Of a stretch of 64,000 nt of DNA, positions 26,346-40,600 are shown piece after piece (within the stretch, counting starts at the first letter, position 1; each line of letters begins with the position of its first letter). The stretch comes from Ascaris suum. Lineage: Eukaryota > Nematoda > Chromadorea > Rhabditida > Ascarididae. The stretch is taken from the NCBI GenBank assembly GCA_013433145.1, contig CM024186.1:1488001-1552000 (forward strand). The letters run 5' to 3'. The notes below the pieces were generated by a model, which did no database searches, was not told where the DNA came from, and saw only the letters and a program-made list of their open reading frames with translations. The position numbers were made by a program, and so were the translations under genes.

Positions 26346-28634
26346 GGACGAATAAATATGACGGCATTGTTCCACAGATTTTATCTCGTCGAAAAGCGCT
26401 GTCAAGCCCTTTGCGATGTCCCCTTCCCCCGTCCCCCCACCTCTCTTATGCATCCATGCAAATTTGCATTGGCAAATTACATGGGAACCTCTTGTCCCTC
26501 GATGTGTCGTATATGCGTATTTGAGTTCATTTGACCGGTACTTTCAACTAGGAAATACTCAAACTAGAGTTGAGGAGTTCGGCAGGTAGAATTCGTACCA
26601 AAGGATGGCGTTTACCTTTACCGTGAAATTGGCGAATCAACCTGTACGAGAGTTAAATGCACTTAAATGCCCATGTGTTTCAAAGATTATTCTATTTTAT
26701 ATTTCGTGTTGGAGAAAGATTCCTGATGATAAACCACAGCAGTATGGCCTAAAAAAGGGTTAAATCCTCCGAAGAGATTTACCTGTTTCGATTCAAAATA
26801 CCTTTATAAGTTATTAAATGATTTCCTTTTTATTGATCATTATTGAACGGAATCAAGGTGCATATCACCTAATACCTATCAATATCACCGTTTCAAAAAA
26901 AAAAATCGTGTTTTCTTGCTATCATATACTATCCTCTTAGTTGATTATAACTCGATAATTCCCCACAATTTTTTGCGTTACATTTAACCAAATTGTAAAT
27001 CCTACTAATTTTTAGGACAACGTTATGAAATTCTTTATATTTAATAAAAAATGAAAAAAAAATTCAAATCGTTACCGTAATCAAAGTCGACATTTTCGTT
27101 GTAAGACCTCAACGTAAAACGACGCGCAACGATGATCGCACGTATGTTGTGCGTTGGCGTTATTCCTCAAAAGCGATTTCTTTCTCGACAGGACCATCGG
27201 TTTTTCGCGCGAAGTCAGCCGACGTGTAAAACTGTGTGACTCTCGTAGCGATGCCACTGACGAGAGGTTTGAAAATTTTTTTCGTTTCTTTTTATGCATT
27301 TATTGTTGTGCAAATCAAACGTGATAAAGGAATAAGTGATAAACGGGTTGAATTATAGGTGATTGAAGGGGGAGGGGGGGAGGGGAGGGATGATTTAGTT
27401 GTTTAATATTAGAGAGGATTTAAATGCTCGATTCTTTTTGAAAAGATTATTTTCTAACAACGATTCATTGAATTGTTGCCGTTGAAAATACTCTATTTGA
27501 ATTCAAACATTTCGTTAGATGTTTCTCTTTTCTTCGGTCACGTTTTTACTCGTCTAAATTTCTGTAAAAAGCAGTTGCTGAATGTCCATTCTTCAGCGTT
27601 TCCAGACTTCCAGCTGACTCCGCTGGAGCATTTTGAAGTCGGTAACTCCGAGACTTCATCATCTAAAGTCTAAAATGTTCACTCCTCTCCTCCCCCCCCC
27701 CCCGCCTTCTCTGATTTGGCAGCGGGGAACTGAGGGGAGAGGCGATTTTCTGAAGCAGAACTCAGTTTTCAAGGCATCTTCTGAAGCAGCAGTTACTAAA
27801 ACGCAGTCGACTCTGTTGTGTTGATGATCCTAAATGGGGGGGGGGGGGGGGGGCATTGAAGGTCTAGCTTTGTTTCATTGAGAAGTCATCAGACCGACGA
27901 GCGCAATCTCTCGTTTAATGCTTAACTCCTCTTTTCTCTCTCTTTTAGCATACTGCCTTCATCTTTCTTTCTTTTAACACACTATCTTTTCGTTTCACCT
28001 TTCTGTGTTTTGTTTCTTTGTGAAGAAATGATAAATAAACATGAAAATGATTCTCTTCATTTGAGCTATGTTTTTCAATAATTCCTTTGTCACACATGCA
28101 TCTCTATTTAGTGTACGCACAATATTTTGTCTTATTCGTCTCTGCGTTGGTTCATTTCATGATCTACTAGCTTGTCTTTTTCTCTGTGCTGAGGATAAGT
28201 CGAGCTCCATCTTTTATTAGCTCGTATGATCAATGAAAAATTTTAAAAAATCGATTCTGATCAAAATGGCTGCTGATCAAAAAAACTAGAAGTGGCTGTT
28301 TTTGGGATGAGATACCTTCAAGGCACCTACATAAGGAGATTGATGGCAGTCTAACTTGAGAAGTGAGTATTAAAGTTTTCGGTAAGCTATAGAGTCTTGT
28401 TTTCAACGCAAACAGCAATCATAAGGTCAGAGTTACAGATTTCATTTAAATTGGCTATTTGTAGTGCGCAAATTTTGCGTTGTGAATCTAAAACAATGTG
28501 ACAGATAGCTGTCAGCTTCGTGGTGGACATTCGCTTACGCATTTGCATATACTCCGAGCATATTTTTAATTATGTTCGCAGATGGCGCTGCATCTCAGAA
28601 ATGTAAATCTTCATTCATACGAAAGAATTATTTC
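26346..28634. other. Upstream region of the zinc-finger gene
   Basis: Composition changes here from very AT-rich to mixed. A GC-rich, CpG-containing block at about 27085-27275 is the best candidate for a promoter region. It is also open for about 34 codons on plus (MIARMLCVGVIPQKRFLSRQ) and 72 on minus, neither recognised. G or C runs occur at 27361-27389, 27696-27706 and 27836-27853. Confidence 0.4.
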
Positions 28635-28654
28635 GAAAGCATAGGGCGAATCTC
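28635..28654 (+). promoter_or_regulatory. Possible trans-splice acceptor before start codon
   Basis: The sequence gaaagcatag ends 10 bases before the proposed ATG. In nematodes many mRNAs receive a spliced leader at such an unpaired acceptor. The polypyrimidine tract is weak, so this is tentative. Confidence 0.3.
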
Positions 28655-31600
28655 ATGGAAACGCGGCTATCGGCAAGGATAATGGAGAAGAGTGGTTTCT
28701 AAGAAAATAATTAGACTTGAAGAATTTGTGGTATTTTTTTTTCCGCTATAAACTCATAATAAAGTTGAACGCTTCTTGCATAAATGCGTAATATGAGATC
28801 AATTATAAAATAAGAGGTATATTTTGAATTAAATGACACTCAAATTTGGAACTGAAAAACGAAAAATTGCTATTCATTTATGAATGTTTAGCTGCCACCT
28901 CTGAGTGGGATTAATTGAGCGGCGATAGTCATGTTCACTTTTTTGAAGGTGGTCGAAGCACTATAAGTGAAGATACGGAGAGTAAACTCGAAAGCAAATC
29001 GAAAACTATCAAGTCGACATCGGAAATCGCTAGTCGTAAACAGCGTACCGAGAAGCCATCCACGAAAAATGAATCTTTATTGGGAACTAACGAAACACCA
29101 GTGATCAGCAATGCAAACAAAGAGTTAGTTGGAGTTCTTCAACTTATTTTCGGGGTGAATAGATGTCGCCTTGGAATTGATAAAATGATCTTGAAGTACT
29201 TTGCATCCATAATATATAAATGCCACTAAATTGTAGGATGTTCATTCAAGTCGATTTTCAAATATCATGATTTCCTTTTTTTTGTCGATTTTTTTATTTC
29301 TATGTCAGCTCTTCAGTGGAATAGAACCGCAGTTGTTTTATAAGCAACGGAATAACACGCCTATAAGCTGTGCGATATAATTTGGCGAGTTTATTCTAGA
29401 TGCTGGTTGTAATTGATAGGTTCATAACTTCAATCTGTTGTCTGTATGGGAAGACCGGCAACCTATCTTGTGAGGCCGTAGTGAGCATCGAATCGGCAGA
29501 TTCGAGAAGACGTGTAGGTCGATTTTTTTTCGGCGGCTGGTAGCAATGGGGACGGTATTGTCACCATATGACGTGACTTTTTCGAATTTTTGAAGGTTTT
29601 TTTCAGAGACGTTTTGTGCTTACGTGATGTTGCTTAACTTTTACATTGGCTGCGGATGCGCTGTTTGCGTATCGCATCATTTCCGGTTGATGTTTGCCAA
29701 TTTATTTTATTTGCATATTATTTGGAAGCATACTTTTCATGCGATTGAAAAGGCTCAGCGTGAACAAGTGAGCTTGAAGCTTGTGTTTTGTGGTACTACT
29801 TCACTCAAGTTTCATTTAAGTTAGTTGTTCTATTTTAATTTCGTTATAAGAGCCTTAAAGTTCATTTACTGTCAAGTTTCATTTAAAATATTCTCCAACT
29901 TGAACACTTTATAGAAGTGATAAACCAACGGGCAATCCTTCATTGCCTGAAACACCACAACGTGAGAGTCGAAGGATACGACGGAACACAGAATCTGCAC
30001 TCACTTCACAGGGCATGTTTCTTTTGTTTATCTCACACGCAAAGGGAACGGAGATGATAAAGCTGTATGCTTATCTGCTGAGTGGGACTGATAATTCAAT
30101 TAGCACGTTATCAGTGTCATGAACTTGTCTTTGAGTCGTTTATTCGCTGATCTCTCTCAGTTTCAGCGAATGAGTCTAACAGTTTCTTAACGCCATATTT
30201 GCATCGAAGTTTTAAGTTTTTATTTGCATAATTTATCAGCGCTTACATTGATATGGATTGCTTACATTTCGCTGAATAATATCAGTGGAGCTTTGAGTGA
30301 GCAGTCATATTTCTCTTTGGCCACGCGATGCAATAGAAATACTTCTGGAACTCATAGAATTGCCTTGAAGTACTATATGAGTACCACTTATTTATAGGAA
30401 CCTGGATATCTGTGGGAGAAATTATGGAATCTGCCGACCTGAATAGGTTGACAGGTGCTTTCCCTTCGTCGTGAGTATATCTGAGAATTGTATCAGCACC
30501 ACTTCTATCATTTGAGGAATAATATTTTGTAGGTAAAAATGTGCAAAGCGCACGAAAGCGCGAAGTTTCGGAAAGTGCGGCTAGTGGGCCATCGAGTGAT
30601 GAAGCATCGTCGCGAACAAATGAGGTATTTTTCTTTGGGATTCTTCCTGGGTTTACTTAAATTTATTTTGGATTTGAAGTTATTTTTGATTTTGCCACAT
30701 ATGACATAGCAGAGTGTGCTTCAGCGGTGCAGTAGCGAGCATTCTTCGAGTGTTTATTGTGGTGATATGAACTCGCTTTAAGCAACCATTGTATCTATGT
30801 GCATATGCTTGCTCGTTGTTACCAGCTTTTTGAATTTTCCAGCCATGTTCAGGTTCACTTCTTCAAGTTGAAGTGAGAATTCGCGATCTTCGTGCTTGGT
30901 CGGTTGATCACTTTATGTGTGTGGTGTAGTGTAGTCGGTACTCATCTGAGCAATGCAGTAGCAGTCAACCGGAAAGGTTTACTGGATATATGCTGTTGCA
31001 GATCCGTGATCACTGTATAAGACCGATACCCTCATCGATTTGACAAATATTAAGGCACATTGATTTTTTTTTCGGCTGAGCCGACCGCTCATGCAAATTA
31101 TATACGAAGTATTCGTTTCTCCTCATGTTTCGTAGCCTTTGATCGCAGGGTTTCCTTAAATTAGCGGTATCTAAGCATATTTAGGTTTCGTTTCTGAAGC
31201 TGGTATAAATGGCTCACTGTGAGGTCAATTTTGCCCTCAAAAATTGGCAGTTGTAGCTTCGGTGGTTCACGATTTCCCAAGGTGAAGGTATTGAACGGGC
31301 ATACAAATATACGAACATATGCGTCCTTTGTTTTTAAGACAACCCGCCAAGGTACATGCAGATTGGCAGATGTGCGGAATGTTGTCCTTTATTTTTCCTG
31401 CCAGATAACTGGTTGTGTTTATATGCTGGACAGTTTTTTTTAATTTGTACGACCGGTCGGTTGCTTCTTAGGTGCACTTCGTTTCTTTCCATTTGTTTTT
31501 TTGTCTTATCGAGTTTGCAGCGACCCGTTATTTAAGTGAGTTTGCGAAGTTACAGAAGCGCTCATCAGGGGTCGTTGTCCTCAGAAGTGCGCTTCGTGGA

Positions 31601-34600
31601 AAATATTCCCAAATTTGGCAATGATTGTGTAATGTGGATAAGTGCAAGGATGTGCACGTATTAATTTTCCGTTATTTTATTTCTTGTTTTGCAGATGATA
31701 GGTGAGGGAGGCCGAGAGGCGGACAATAAGGGCCATCCGGGCAATGCAGAGGTTAAAAGTGAGGCGAATCCAGAAAAAGAGGAGCCCGTGTTGCGAACTA
31801 GCTCCCGTCAGCGGAAACCGACTGCTCGATTCTTCGAGATGATGGAAATGGAGAAGCGATCCAAGGTTCGAGATTTTTTGCATAATTGGTTGATTCATTT
31901 TCTGTTTACCAAACGTTCGAATTTTTTTCGAGAAAAGATGGTCCGAAAATGCGTTGTAAAAATTGAATAGGCGACTGGATCGTAGTATAGGAGCTTGACC
32001 TACAGTCGTTTTTATAGGGATGTATCACACAAAGAGCTTCCAGATTGGCAAACTTCTTCCGGACATCCGGCCATATCCGGCGCGTTTCTGGATATCCCAA
32101 TATCCTGCAGCTTCACAGATTAATATAGGAGTTTGATTTTTTTTCTCATTTTGGCCCCATCTGTCCCACAGCATAGCTGTTGCCCGAGGTTTCTGTCACA
32201 GATTGATCTCACTTTGTATTGTTGCAGGCTTGTTTAGTTAAAGCCAAATGTACAACACATTTCAGCATCAGAGACAGGAACGCACCCCAACGAAGGCTAC
32301 TGAAAAGCGACGTATGACAGAGGACGAAAGCGAGGAGATTGTGGTAGATGTGATTACCGACGGTGATGATGGACCTCAGGCCAAAAAGAGCAGAATGAGC
32401 ACTTCGAGTGCGAATAAGGCGAAGGGCAGTGTGGGAAAAGAGGAATCCAGACATGGTAAACTAAGCATTGGTTTCTGATGTTTAACCTTTTATCGACGTA
32501 TTTTTTTGATTCAAATATGATGGTGCAAGGCCGAAATGGGGTTTATTTCAGTACCGCTGGTTTGGGTTCAAGTGAATCTTCTAACCTTTAAGGTAGCACT
32601 TGAATGCTTATATTCGTGTTCATCGCGTTTTTTTCGTAACTCTCATAATTTTTGTAATATCTGTTGCGTGTTGCTGGCAAGGGTTTACGGCGCGCTTGTC
32701 GATATTTCGACGATTCTATTGGGGGCTGGAGGGAAGGGGAAGAGGGTATAAGGGTGTTGGTTCAGCGTTTGATTTCTTATAGAAGACAGCTTCTAGAAGC
32801 GGTGAGAAATACTTCAGCCATAGACGGGCTTACCTTCAACAGCGAGGCACAGGTAGAAAGCACATGGCATATCATGCGATCAGTAGAAATTAGTCTGTGA
32901 TCGCGCAATGAACCATAAGGAGAAAATAATGTATCTGCGGCTGGTATTATGTTGGTCACTTCATTTCTCCTTATTGCTTGTATCGCGGGGCGGGGATCAG
33001 CAGTTGCCTCTGACAGCTATATTCTTCCCTTCGTTGTTCTTCTAGTCCATTCTGTTTGCTGTTTCCAACTGCCGCTCTCTCTCTCCTTTTGGTTTTTATC
33101 GTGTTGTTGCTTAGGTCACCTGTAATAGCTTCTCACTTTCCCGCATAATGCAGCGCCTGATGCTGGCCAAGCACCGAAACTTGTGGCATTTCTAACACAA
33201 CACGCCCAGAACCGTTGTCGTCAGCAATGTGTAATGAACTGATTAAATACAAAAATACCTCTAGCAACTAGAGGAGCTATCCTTGCAGTATTTCCAAGTT
33301 TTCAAGCTCCATAACGGTAAATTTTTTGATTTTCAGCGGTTGCGATCAGCGAGGCGGTTGTTCGAGACATACCGCGTGTAATAAAGGAGGACGAACGAGA
33401 GGTGTTGGAAGAAACGGTCGTTGTGGATGAACTAGCCCCAGTTGAGGCAAATCTGCAGCACTACGGTGCTTCTAGAGAGCGAGGTCATCTAGAGGAAGGT
33501 GATGACGAAAGGGTTATGAGAGGTCGCGTCGAGAAGCAATCCACGCAGGGCACCACAAAATCAAGAACCAGAAATGTGGTCACTATGCCACCGGCTGCAA
33601 TGCCAATGGAAAATGCTGTTCCGGCTACGGCACCGCTTCTAACTACTGATCGCACCAATATTCGACACATAAAACGAATGAAACCAGGTATTTTCACACC
33701 TGTTATGTATTCACTTCTTTGTTGCTAGCTCCTTTATACTAATGCGCCTTATTGAGAGTGTTTCTATAGGATTGTTGTAGTTTTCTACCTTGCTTAATTT
33801 TTCCTCTTTCATTGCTTTGCAGAATTGAAGTAAATAAATAGTTATATGCTTTCTATTTTCACTTTTATATGTCTTGTTTCCAGCATTTCGTGAAGTCAGT
33901 AGGAGAGATTGCAGTCTGATCCACTCTGCAGTTATTTTGTCGATGGTTTCGCGATAGTGCAAAAGCCGCAAGGCAATTCATTTGTTTTTTAACTGAAATG
34001 TGAGCGATCACGTCTTGATACATTGCTTCACTCTAGTATATTAAATAGAAATACGACTTAAGTTGGTTATATTTTATCGATCTACTGAAATACCTTCATT
34101 GAATTGTCGTTCAGAAGAGCGAGAAGCCAGAGAGGCAGCTGAGAAGGTTGCGTCTCTTGATCGTCGCCACTACACGAGTGTTGAGTGAGTTAACGACTAT
34201 TGCTTATTTGTATGAATGAACTGCGAAATTCACACGAAATATCCGTTATGTAATTCACTTAGCATTCGAAAGTCGTCTGCTTATAAAGGATTTCCGTATA
34301 TCGATCCTGAGATTGATACTCTCTAAATGGTCGTTATTGGGTGTATAGACACTCGAAGCAACATGCGAAATTATTAGGTCATCAAAGAGGTGGTTCAATT
34401 TATAGAATGCTATAAAAATAAGAGTGCGCTTTGCACATTTTTTGAAATTTTGTATTTGTTTCTTTTTTTTTTTTGTTTAATTTTGATATCAGTTTTTTCA
34501 AAATATTTTTGTTGATTATTATTATGCTTGGCGGTTCGAAAATCAAGATCACTCGGAAATAAGCTTTGATGCAGTTGATGCTTTTTAATTAAAACTTAAT

Positions 34601-37600
34601 ATTTCAGTTCTCTCCCACTCACTGTCACCTACAATGACCGATGTGGAGAAAGAATTTTCGATGGCCTGAACAGACTAGCATGACGGAAAAATTATCAATT
34701 TCAGTGACCCTATGAACGAAGGGGAGGGGGATTAGAGAAAAGCAGTGGATCAGTTAGATGAGATATCGTTATGTGCGTAGTAATTTTTCAGAGAGCATTT
34801 TTGTTGCAGGAATGATCCTTCCTCATTATGGCTATGGGGTATGCCGCGGGGGTGTTCCTCTGAGAGGGGCAAAGCGATGCCAGGATACTGCAGCTTTACT
34901 CCGGATGCTGATATAAGCAATGATAATTCTCGCATTGAGTTTACAGCATTGTTATTTTATATATTTCTCAAATTCGTGTCTTTACAGTCGCGGATCGTCA
35001 TCTGTGATGCATGCGCCACGTATTCTTGATCGGCGTGGTGATACCGCTCAGCGTTCCTACAGGACTCCTTTCTACACTCCAAGGTACAATTGACCAATAT
35101 CCACGTCAATTTTTGAACGTCCGCTGTCAAAATTGAGCTGCTGCTCGTAGTGGTCTGAAAGTCAGGTAGGACGTTACTGATAGTGATCAAGCTCGATCCG
35201 ATGATGCCACAAGTAAGGAGAATCTTTCGTGTATTTCTTAGCCAGCTGCTACTGTCTCACTGTGAAACGTTGAGTAATGAGTAGGTGTAGATAGTTTTCT
35301 CAGGTTATACTCGCAAGGCATGACGGCTTATGGGATTTTTTTGTATCGTTAACAAATTGGCCTCGCTGCTGCGTTCTCTGAGATTCTTTGACCACGCAGC
35401 GTTAAAGTACTGATAATGGGGCAGAGTGAAACAAATGAATGTAAAGGATGCAGATAGTGCTGCTTATTTAGTGAACTCGTCTGCAGTTTTTTTCATTGAT
35501 CTATTCAGATCACCGCGTCGATCTATGGCGATACAGGAAGATGAGGAGAGCGTGCGGTCTTATGGATATAGACGCACATATCGAGAGGATATACGTGCAG
35601 GGTAATTTCCTTGAGAGAGTATCTTTGCTATGAGAAGACAGTTTTATTGCCTTATAGCATTGGCGATTTCACGGCTGGTCATTGATTCTAGTGGAATGGG
35701 TACTGTCCACATTATACGTCCGCCTACGACATAAGATTTGATAGGAAGGAAACTGGCTTCCTTGCTTGAGCTGGCTGTAACGCTTTAACTGACTTTCTTA
35801 CTTGGCTCTAAAGCTTTGACTGGCTTTCTTGCTTGAGTTCTAAGGCTTTGATTATTGCTTATAGGAGCAATACGTGTTTTGCATTTTGCAAAAATGTAAA
35901 GGATTTTTATTGATTTAGTTGGCGATAAGGGTTGGTGGATTGTTGTAGTAGCTCACTAAATCTGAATGTTGGCCATTTATGATTGAGTATTGATGCGTTG
36001 CTAACGTGCATTGATTGTTTTAGGCGTTACCTCGAGGGTCTAGAGCGGCATGAGTTTATTCCTCAAGGACAGCAAATTATGGTCAATGAAGATGGAGAAG
36101 AGGTATCGTTTTTGAAAAGTTTTTCTGCTAGTTGGGAGTCGAAGGCGGTTCCATTGATTGGCGGCATTGCTGATTGCCTGGAAATGCGCTATTCTTACTT
36201 CCATTTCTGTGTCAGATCGATTCGTGAGAATAGTGTTGATCGTGATCCTATTTTTAATATTTACACTTGTTTGTTTTATGGCTTGAACGCATAAGGGGAA
36301 TGAGCAGTGAATTTATTAAAAGCCGGGGGTGATGCATGGTTGTTTGGCAAACAGAGTCATTGACGAGCACTTTCATGCTTAGTGAATGACAGTTCATCTG
36401 TGGCGGCGAGGGAAAATAAACAGTAAAGGGTTTTTCTTATTCTTATGGTGGCAATGTTTTCGCGTGAAAACATTTAAACTTCTAAAGGTTGTATCCTTGA
36501 AAAAGTCGGTGCCATCGGTGAGCTTCCTTTGATATATGAAAGGAAATGTGGAGAGATTTTATTTTGTTGGAGGTCATCTATGAGCCGGTTGAAGTCGGTG
36601 AAGAGGAGGTCATCGAAGAACAGATTGATGACGATGGTGAGACACTTATTTTTGCGGAAGATGATCTTGATGCTGAACAGGAGGTGCAAGCCGAGGAACC
36701 AAGAACGAAAATTTCAAGATCGCGGCAAGGTAAAGGCGTGTTTTTAAAAACAGATTTCTTAATGCCGCTGATCTTCAGAGGCCTTGGATGGGACTTTGAC
36801 ATGAGAATGGTGAAGAAAACCTGGTTCTTTTGATCCGTATTGCGTCAAATTTTCCAAAATTATGTCGGGTTACTAGAGTGGCATGCCTTTTATTTCAGCA
36901 CCATTTTATCTTGAGCGTATAAAGTTGGGACGTTTATCTTTCAGCAAGCACTGTTGAAGCAGGGAGACGTCGTGTCTCAGGTGGCAAAGGGGCCGACGGG
37001 CTGGAGGAAGCCACCGGTGCAGAGATTGAAGACGATGAGCCACCTCCGCATCTAGATCCAGAGGACGGACCAGCGCCGGAAGAACTTATGCAAATGGAGA
37101 ATCTCGACAGAGCACCTGTAAGTACTCGTATTTAGGTTTATGCGTCGAACACTTTTAGAATGCCCCTGCAGGCGTTTCTTCCTTCTCTTACTTTAGTTGC
37201 AGCTCTCAACATAGAGTACGCTGCAAAACGTCTGCACGAAATAAGGTGTTGATGCGTAATGCTGGATCGAGAAAAATTTTCTACGTTTGATTAAGGTTCC
37301 ATTTACGATATTTGTGATAGTGTGCTTTGTGTTCACGCACCTGGCGGTTTCTCGTTTCTTTGGTAACTGATATTCGAAGGTGAAGCAGTTCATGTTGGGT
37401 TGTGAATTTTAGATCTAAGTTGGCCGTAGTCTAGATAAGTTCTTTTCTTCCGATAATGCTGTAAGCGCATATGCACATACATGTGAATGTGCATATGTTT
37501 GCATGCATTTATCTATAATTTTCATATTTATGTTTACGTTTATATTCAAGTTCATAGATGTGTACTGTCTGTGAAGGTGATTAGGCCCGCGCGTGGATAT

Positions 37601-40600
37601 GTGTGCTTAGAGGCATATGTTTAATAATGGATTGCAGGAGACTGAGTATATCGAGGGCATGGGTGAGGTCGTTCGAGTTCAGTCACCTGGTGGCACACAG
37701 CAGTTCATTCAAGTCAACGTTGGACAACAGATCGACGGTAGGCGACCGTTCCAAAACTGTTTGATTTGGATGCTTTGTGGGATTTCATTTGACAGGTCGC
37801 TTTGAATGGTCTATTCCAACACGTCCGGCCGAGTTAAGCACTCGAAGAGTCACCTTTACTTCACTGAGGCAGTTTTGGTTCTAAATAAAATTTCTGTTGC
37901 AGGTGAGACGTTCTACGTGGACGAAAATGGCATGCTGATAGAGGAACCTTCCCAGCGGGATCTTCGGGCCGTTGAATTCAATTTCCTCGACAATAAGAAC
38001 ATTTGTTGTGGCTTGTGCGGAGAGATCGTTCCCTACGACCTGTTAATGAGTGAGCACTTGCCGAGTCAACATCCTGAGGTAAGCGGCTCACCTGTTTTTG
38101 CACATCTAGCTTGTCGGGGCCAGCCTATTTCTCGTTCTGTGTACGTATCTTGTTTCTTTTTTATCATTATGTTTTGAGAGGTAATCTTTGTGGAAGTGCT
38201 GTTGCGGCTGCAGGCCTAGCACTGTGGCTAGTAGGAAGAGCGTAGGGTTTATAAGAAAGTAATGAATTTTGCTTTAGGCATAACGTTTCCAGGATCGGCG
38301 TCAGCGTTATGGGTTGATATGCATTGCGCATTACAAGTGGCCAAGGCTGTCTTAGAGGAGATAAGATTGAGAACTGGTAAAGTCTTTCTCGAAGAAAGGA
38401 AGTTCAGCTAATCTGACTCTTTCCACTTACCTCTTTTCGCGGCTAATATTTGGTCCCTTTATTTATTTATGTTAACATCTTGAGATGGAAACTGACAAGT
38501 GGCTAAGACTGACCCTATTTTTAATAATCGAATGTATATCACCTCTACAGAGGAGTTTATATCGTTTTATGGCAGATAAGTTTACAGAATGGTCATCAAT
38601 TGAGGAGCTTTCCTCTTCCTTTCGAAGGAGTGCATTTGCCATTTTAAGGTTCTCGGCGATGGCGGAAGTATGGATTTCGAGGAAATACCTTATGAAGTCT
38701 GGTTACGGGACAAACTCAGCAGTGAGAAAAAGCACATGGAGAATGGCTTCCGAAGCGCTGCATATGACCCTCTCCGCATGGCGAGATCGACCCGTGTCCT
38801 TAGACGAGTTTCCCAGGTGTGTTTCTCGAGTTGTCGTGATTCCTTGGTTTGCGCACAAACCGAATCCTGTGAAGTATTTATATTTGACACAGTTAAGGTA
38901 AACGTTATTCAGTCGACGACTCCCCAGGGTTGTGAATATCGGAGTCGTTGTTTCGTTGATGAGGTCACTGGTGTTTGAAATTGTGTTTAATCTTTCACCG
39001 CAGAATATAGCTATTTGCTGTGATTTGAGGTTCGCGTCAATCCAAATGAGATGTCGCTCGCACAATTGGACAGTGCGCTAAGAAAGAAAATGGTCGAAAA
39101 GATGGGACGCAAGGTAAGATTTTGGTGTTTTACTCGGTAAAGCGTTACTGCAGGTAACCTAAAGAGACCATAGATAATGTTGCTGGTCTCATGACTTGGG
39201 CAGTGTTTCACAGAAAGCACGGTTATCTTCAGCTGACCGTAGGTTAAGGACTTTCAGTTTTCTTTTCAAAATGTATTCGAAAAAAGACGTGGATGCGGAT
39301 ATACGTGTGCCCCACTACTGCGTGTCCTCGACTCCAGGCCCAGCGGGTTCGCCAGAGTCCCACAAGATAGGGTGACCTCTCTTTCCAGTTTGGTCTCTTG
39401 ATTCGCCGACTAGTTAATGAGTTATTTTATGCGCTTTTGCATAATGGAAAGTGAATTTATATGATTTATATGACACCTGGTTGTTGTTTTAGAGCTTTTG
39501 TGAAAGAACGATGAGCGGAATTTTCCGGTTTGTTTGCCTGAGTGGATCAATATTCGCAGTCCGTTCAGTTTTGGGTATAGATTCTCAATGATGGCCGTAA
39601 GGCGATGGAGCGATCCAGTTTTGAAAAGGAAAGAGCTTCATTGCTAAATACCAAAAAAGAAGTGAGAGCTTCGTTGTACAGAATGATTGATCTCTTGCGG
39701 TGTTGTCGATTTTAGATAAAAATGTTTTCAATATGGTGATAAGCTTGAAGGTACCAGTGACCTTGGTGGATAAACAACATGCACGATGTGGTATTTGCAA
39801 TGCGGTCGTATCGCTGAATCGCAAATTCGAAGTGGTTCATCTCGTGAGGCACTTCAATGCCTGGCATCCTTCTGCACATCGTTGCGCAGGCACGTGGAAA
39901 GATCGAGTATGTCCCTTTGATTTGTTATCACTTCTCCTCTGTGAGACTTTCGTGGTTTTTTGGATTGATTGCATTAATAATAGTCGTTTGTGTCTGAATA
40001 TATTCAGGATTTAATGCACTGGGTCTTTGACATCGCGTTGCTTCGAATTGCATGATTGCCAGTTGCCAAGTGAAGATATTTCGAGGTTCGTATCGCCGCA
40101 TTGGGAAATTCAGCTGATTTCAAGTGGTCGGAGGAAATGATTGCCAAATGATGATTAATTTAATATTGTTAATTGCGGTAAAATTCGGATCGAGCAGAAG
40201 TTGGATAAACTTTGATTGAGTTCAGATAAAGGTAGTGCAGGAATTGGGAATCCAGGTGTGACACCTGATATAAACGACGGCGAACTATGGAGTAACAACA
40301 CGTGGGATGTGATTTTATAACCCGGCCAAAGCTTAGCAATAAGATCACAACGCTGCAAAGAGTTGTGTTCTGATGTTCGTCAGCTTTGATCGTTGCATGG
40401 AAAAAACTCGCTATTAAAACATGAGCATAATGTATGCTTTTAAGCAGCCGCAACCAGGAATGGGAAAGCCGCTATCGACGCAAGATTTCGCAGTGATAGA
40501 CACATCTCTGGAGGTGGGCGATAACCTGCAATGCATTTGGTGCGGCATGTTTATGGACACTGATGCACTCGCCATGCATTTCTCTGAGGTGCATCCCGAT

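Noticed and set aside
36546..36572. ATG at 36546 as a separate gene start
   Set aside because: The frame from 36573 joins exons 11 and 13 of the zinc-finger gene in phase; the upstream codons are intron.
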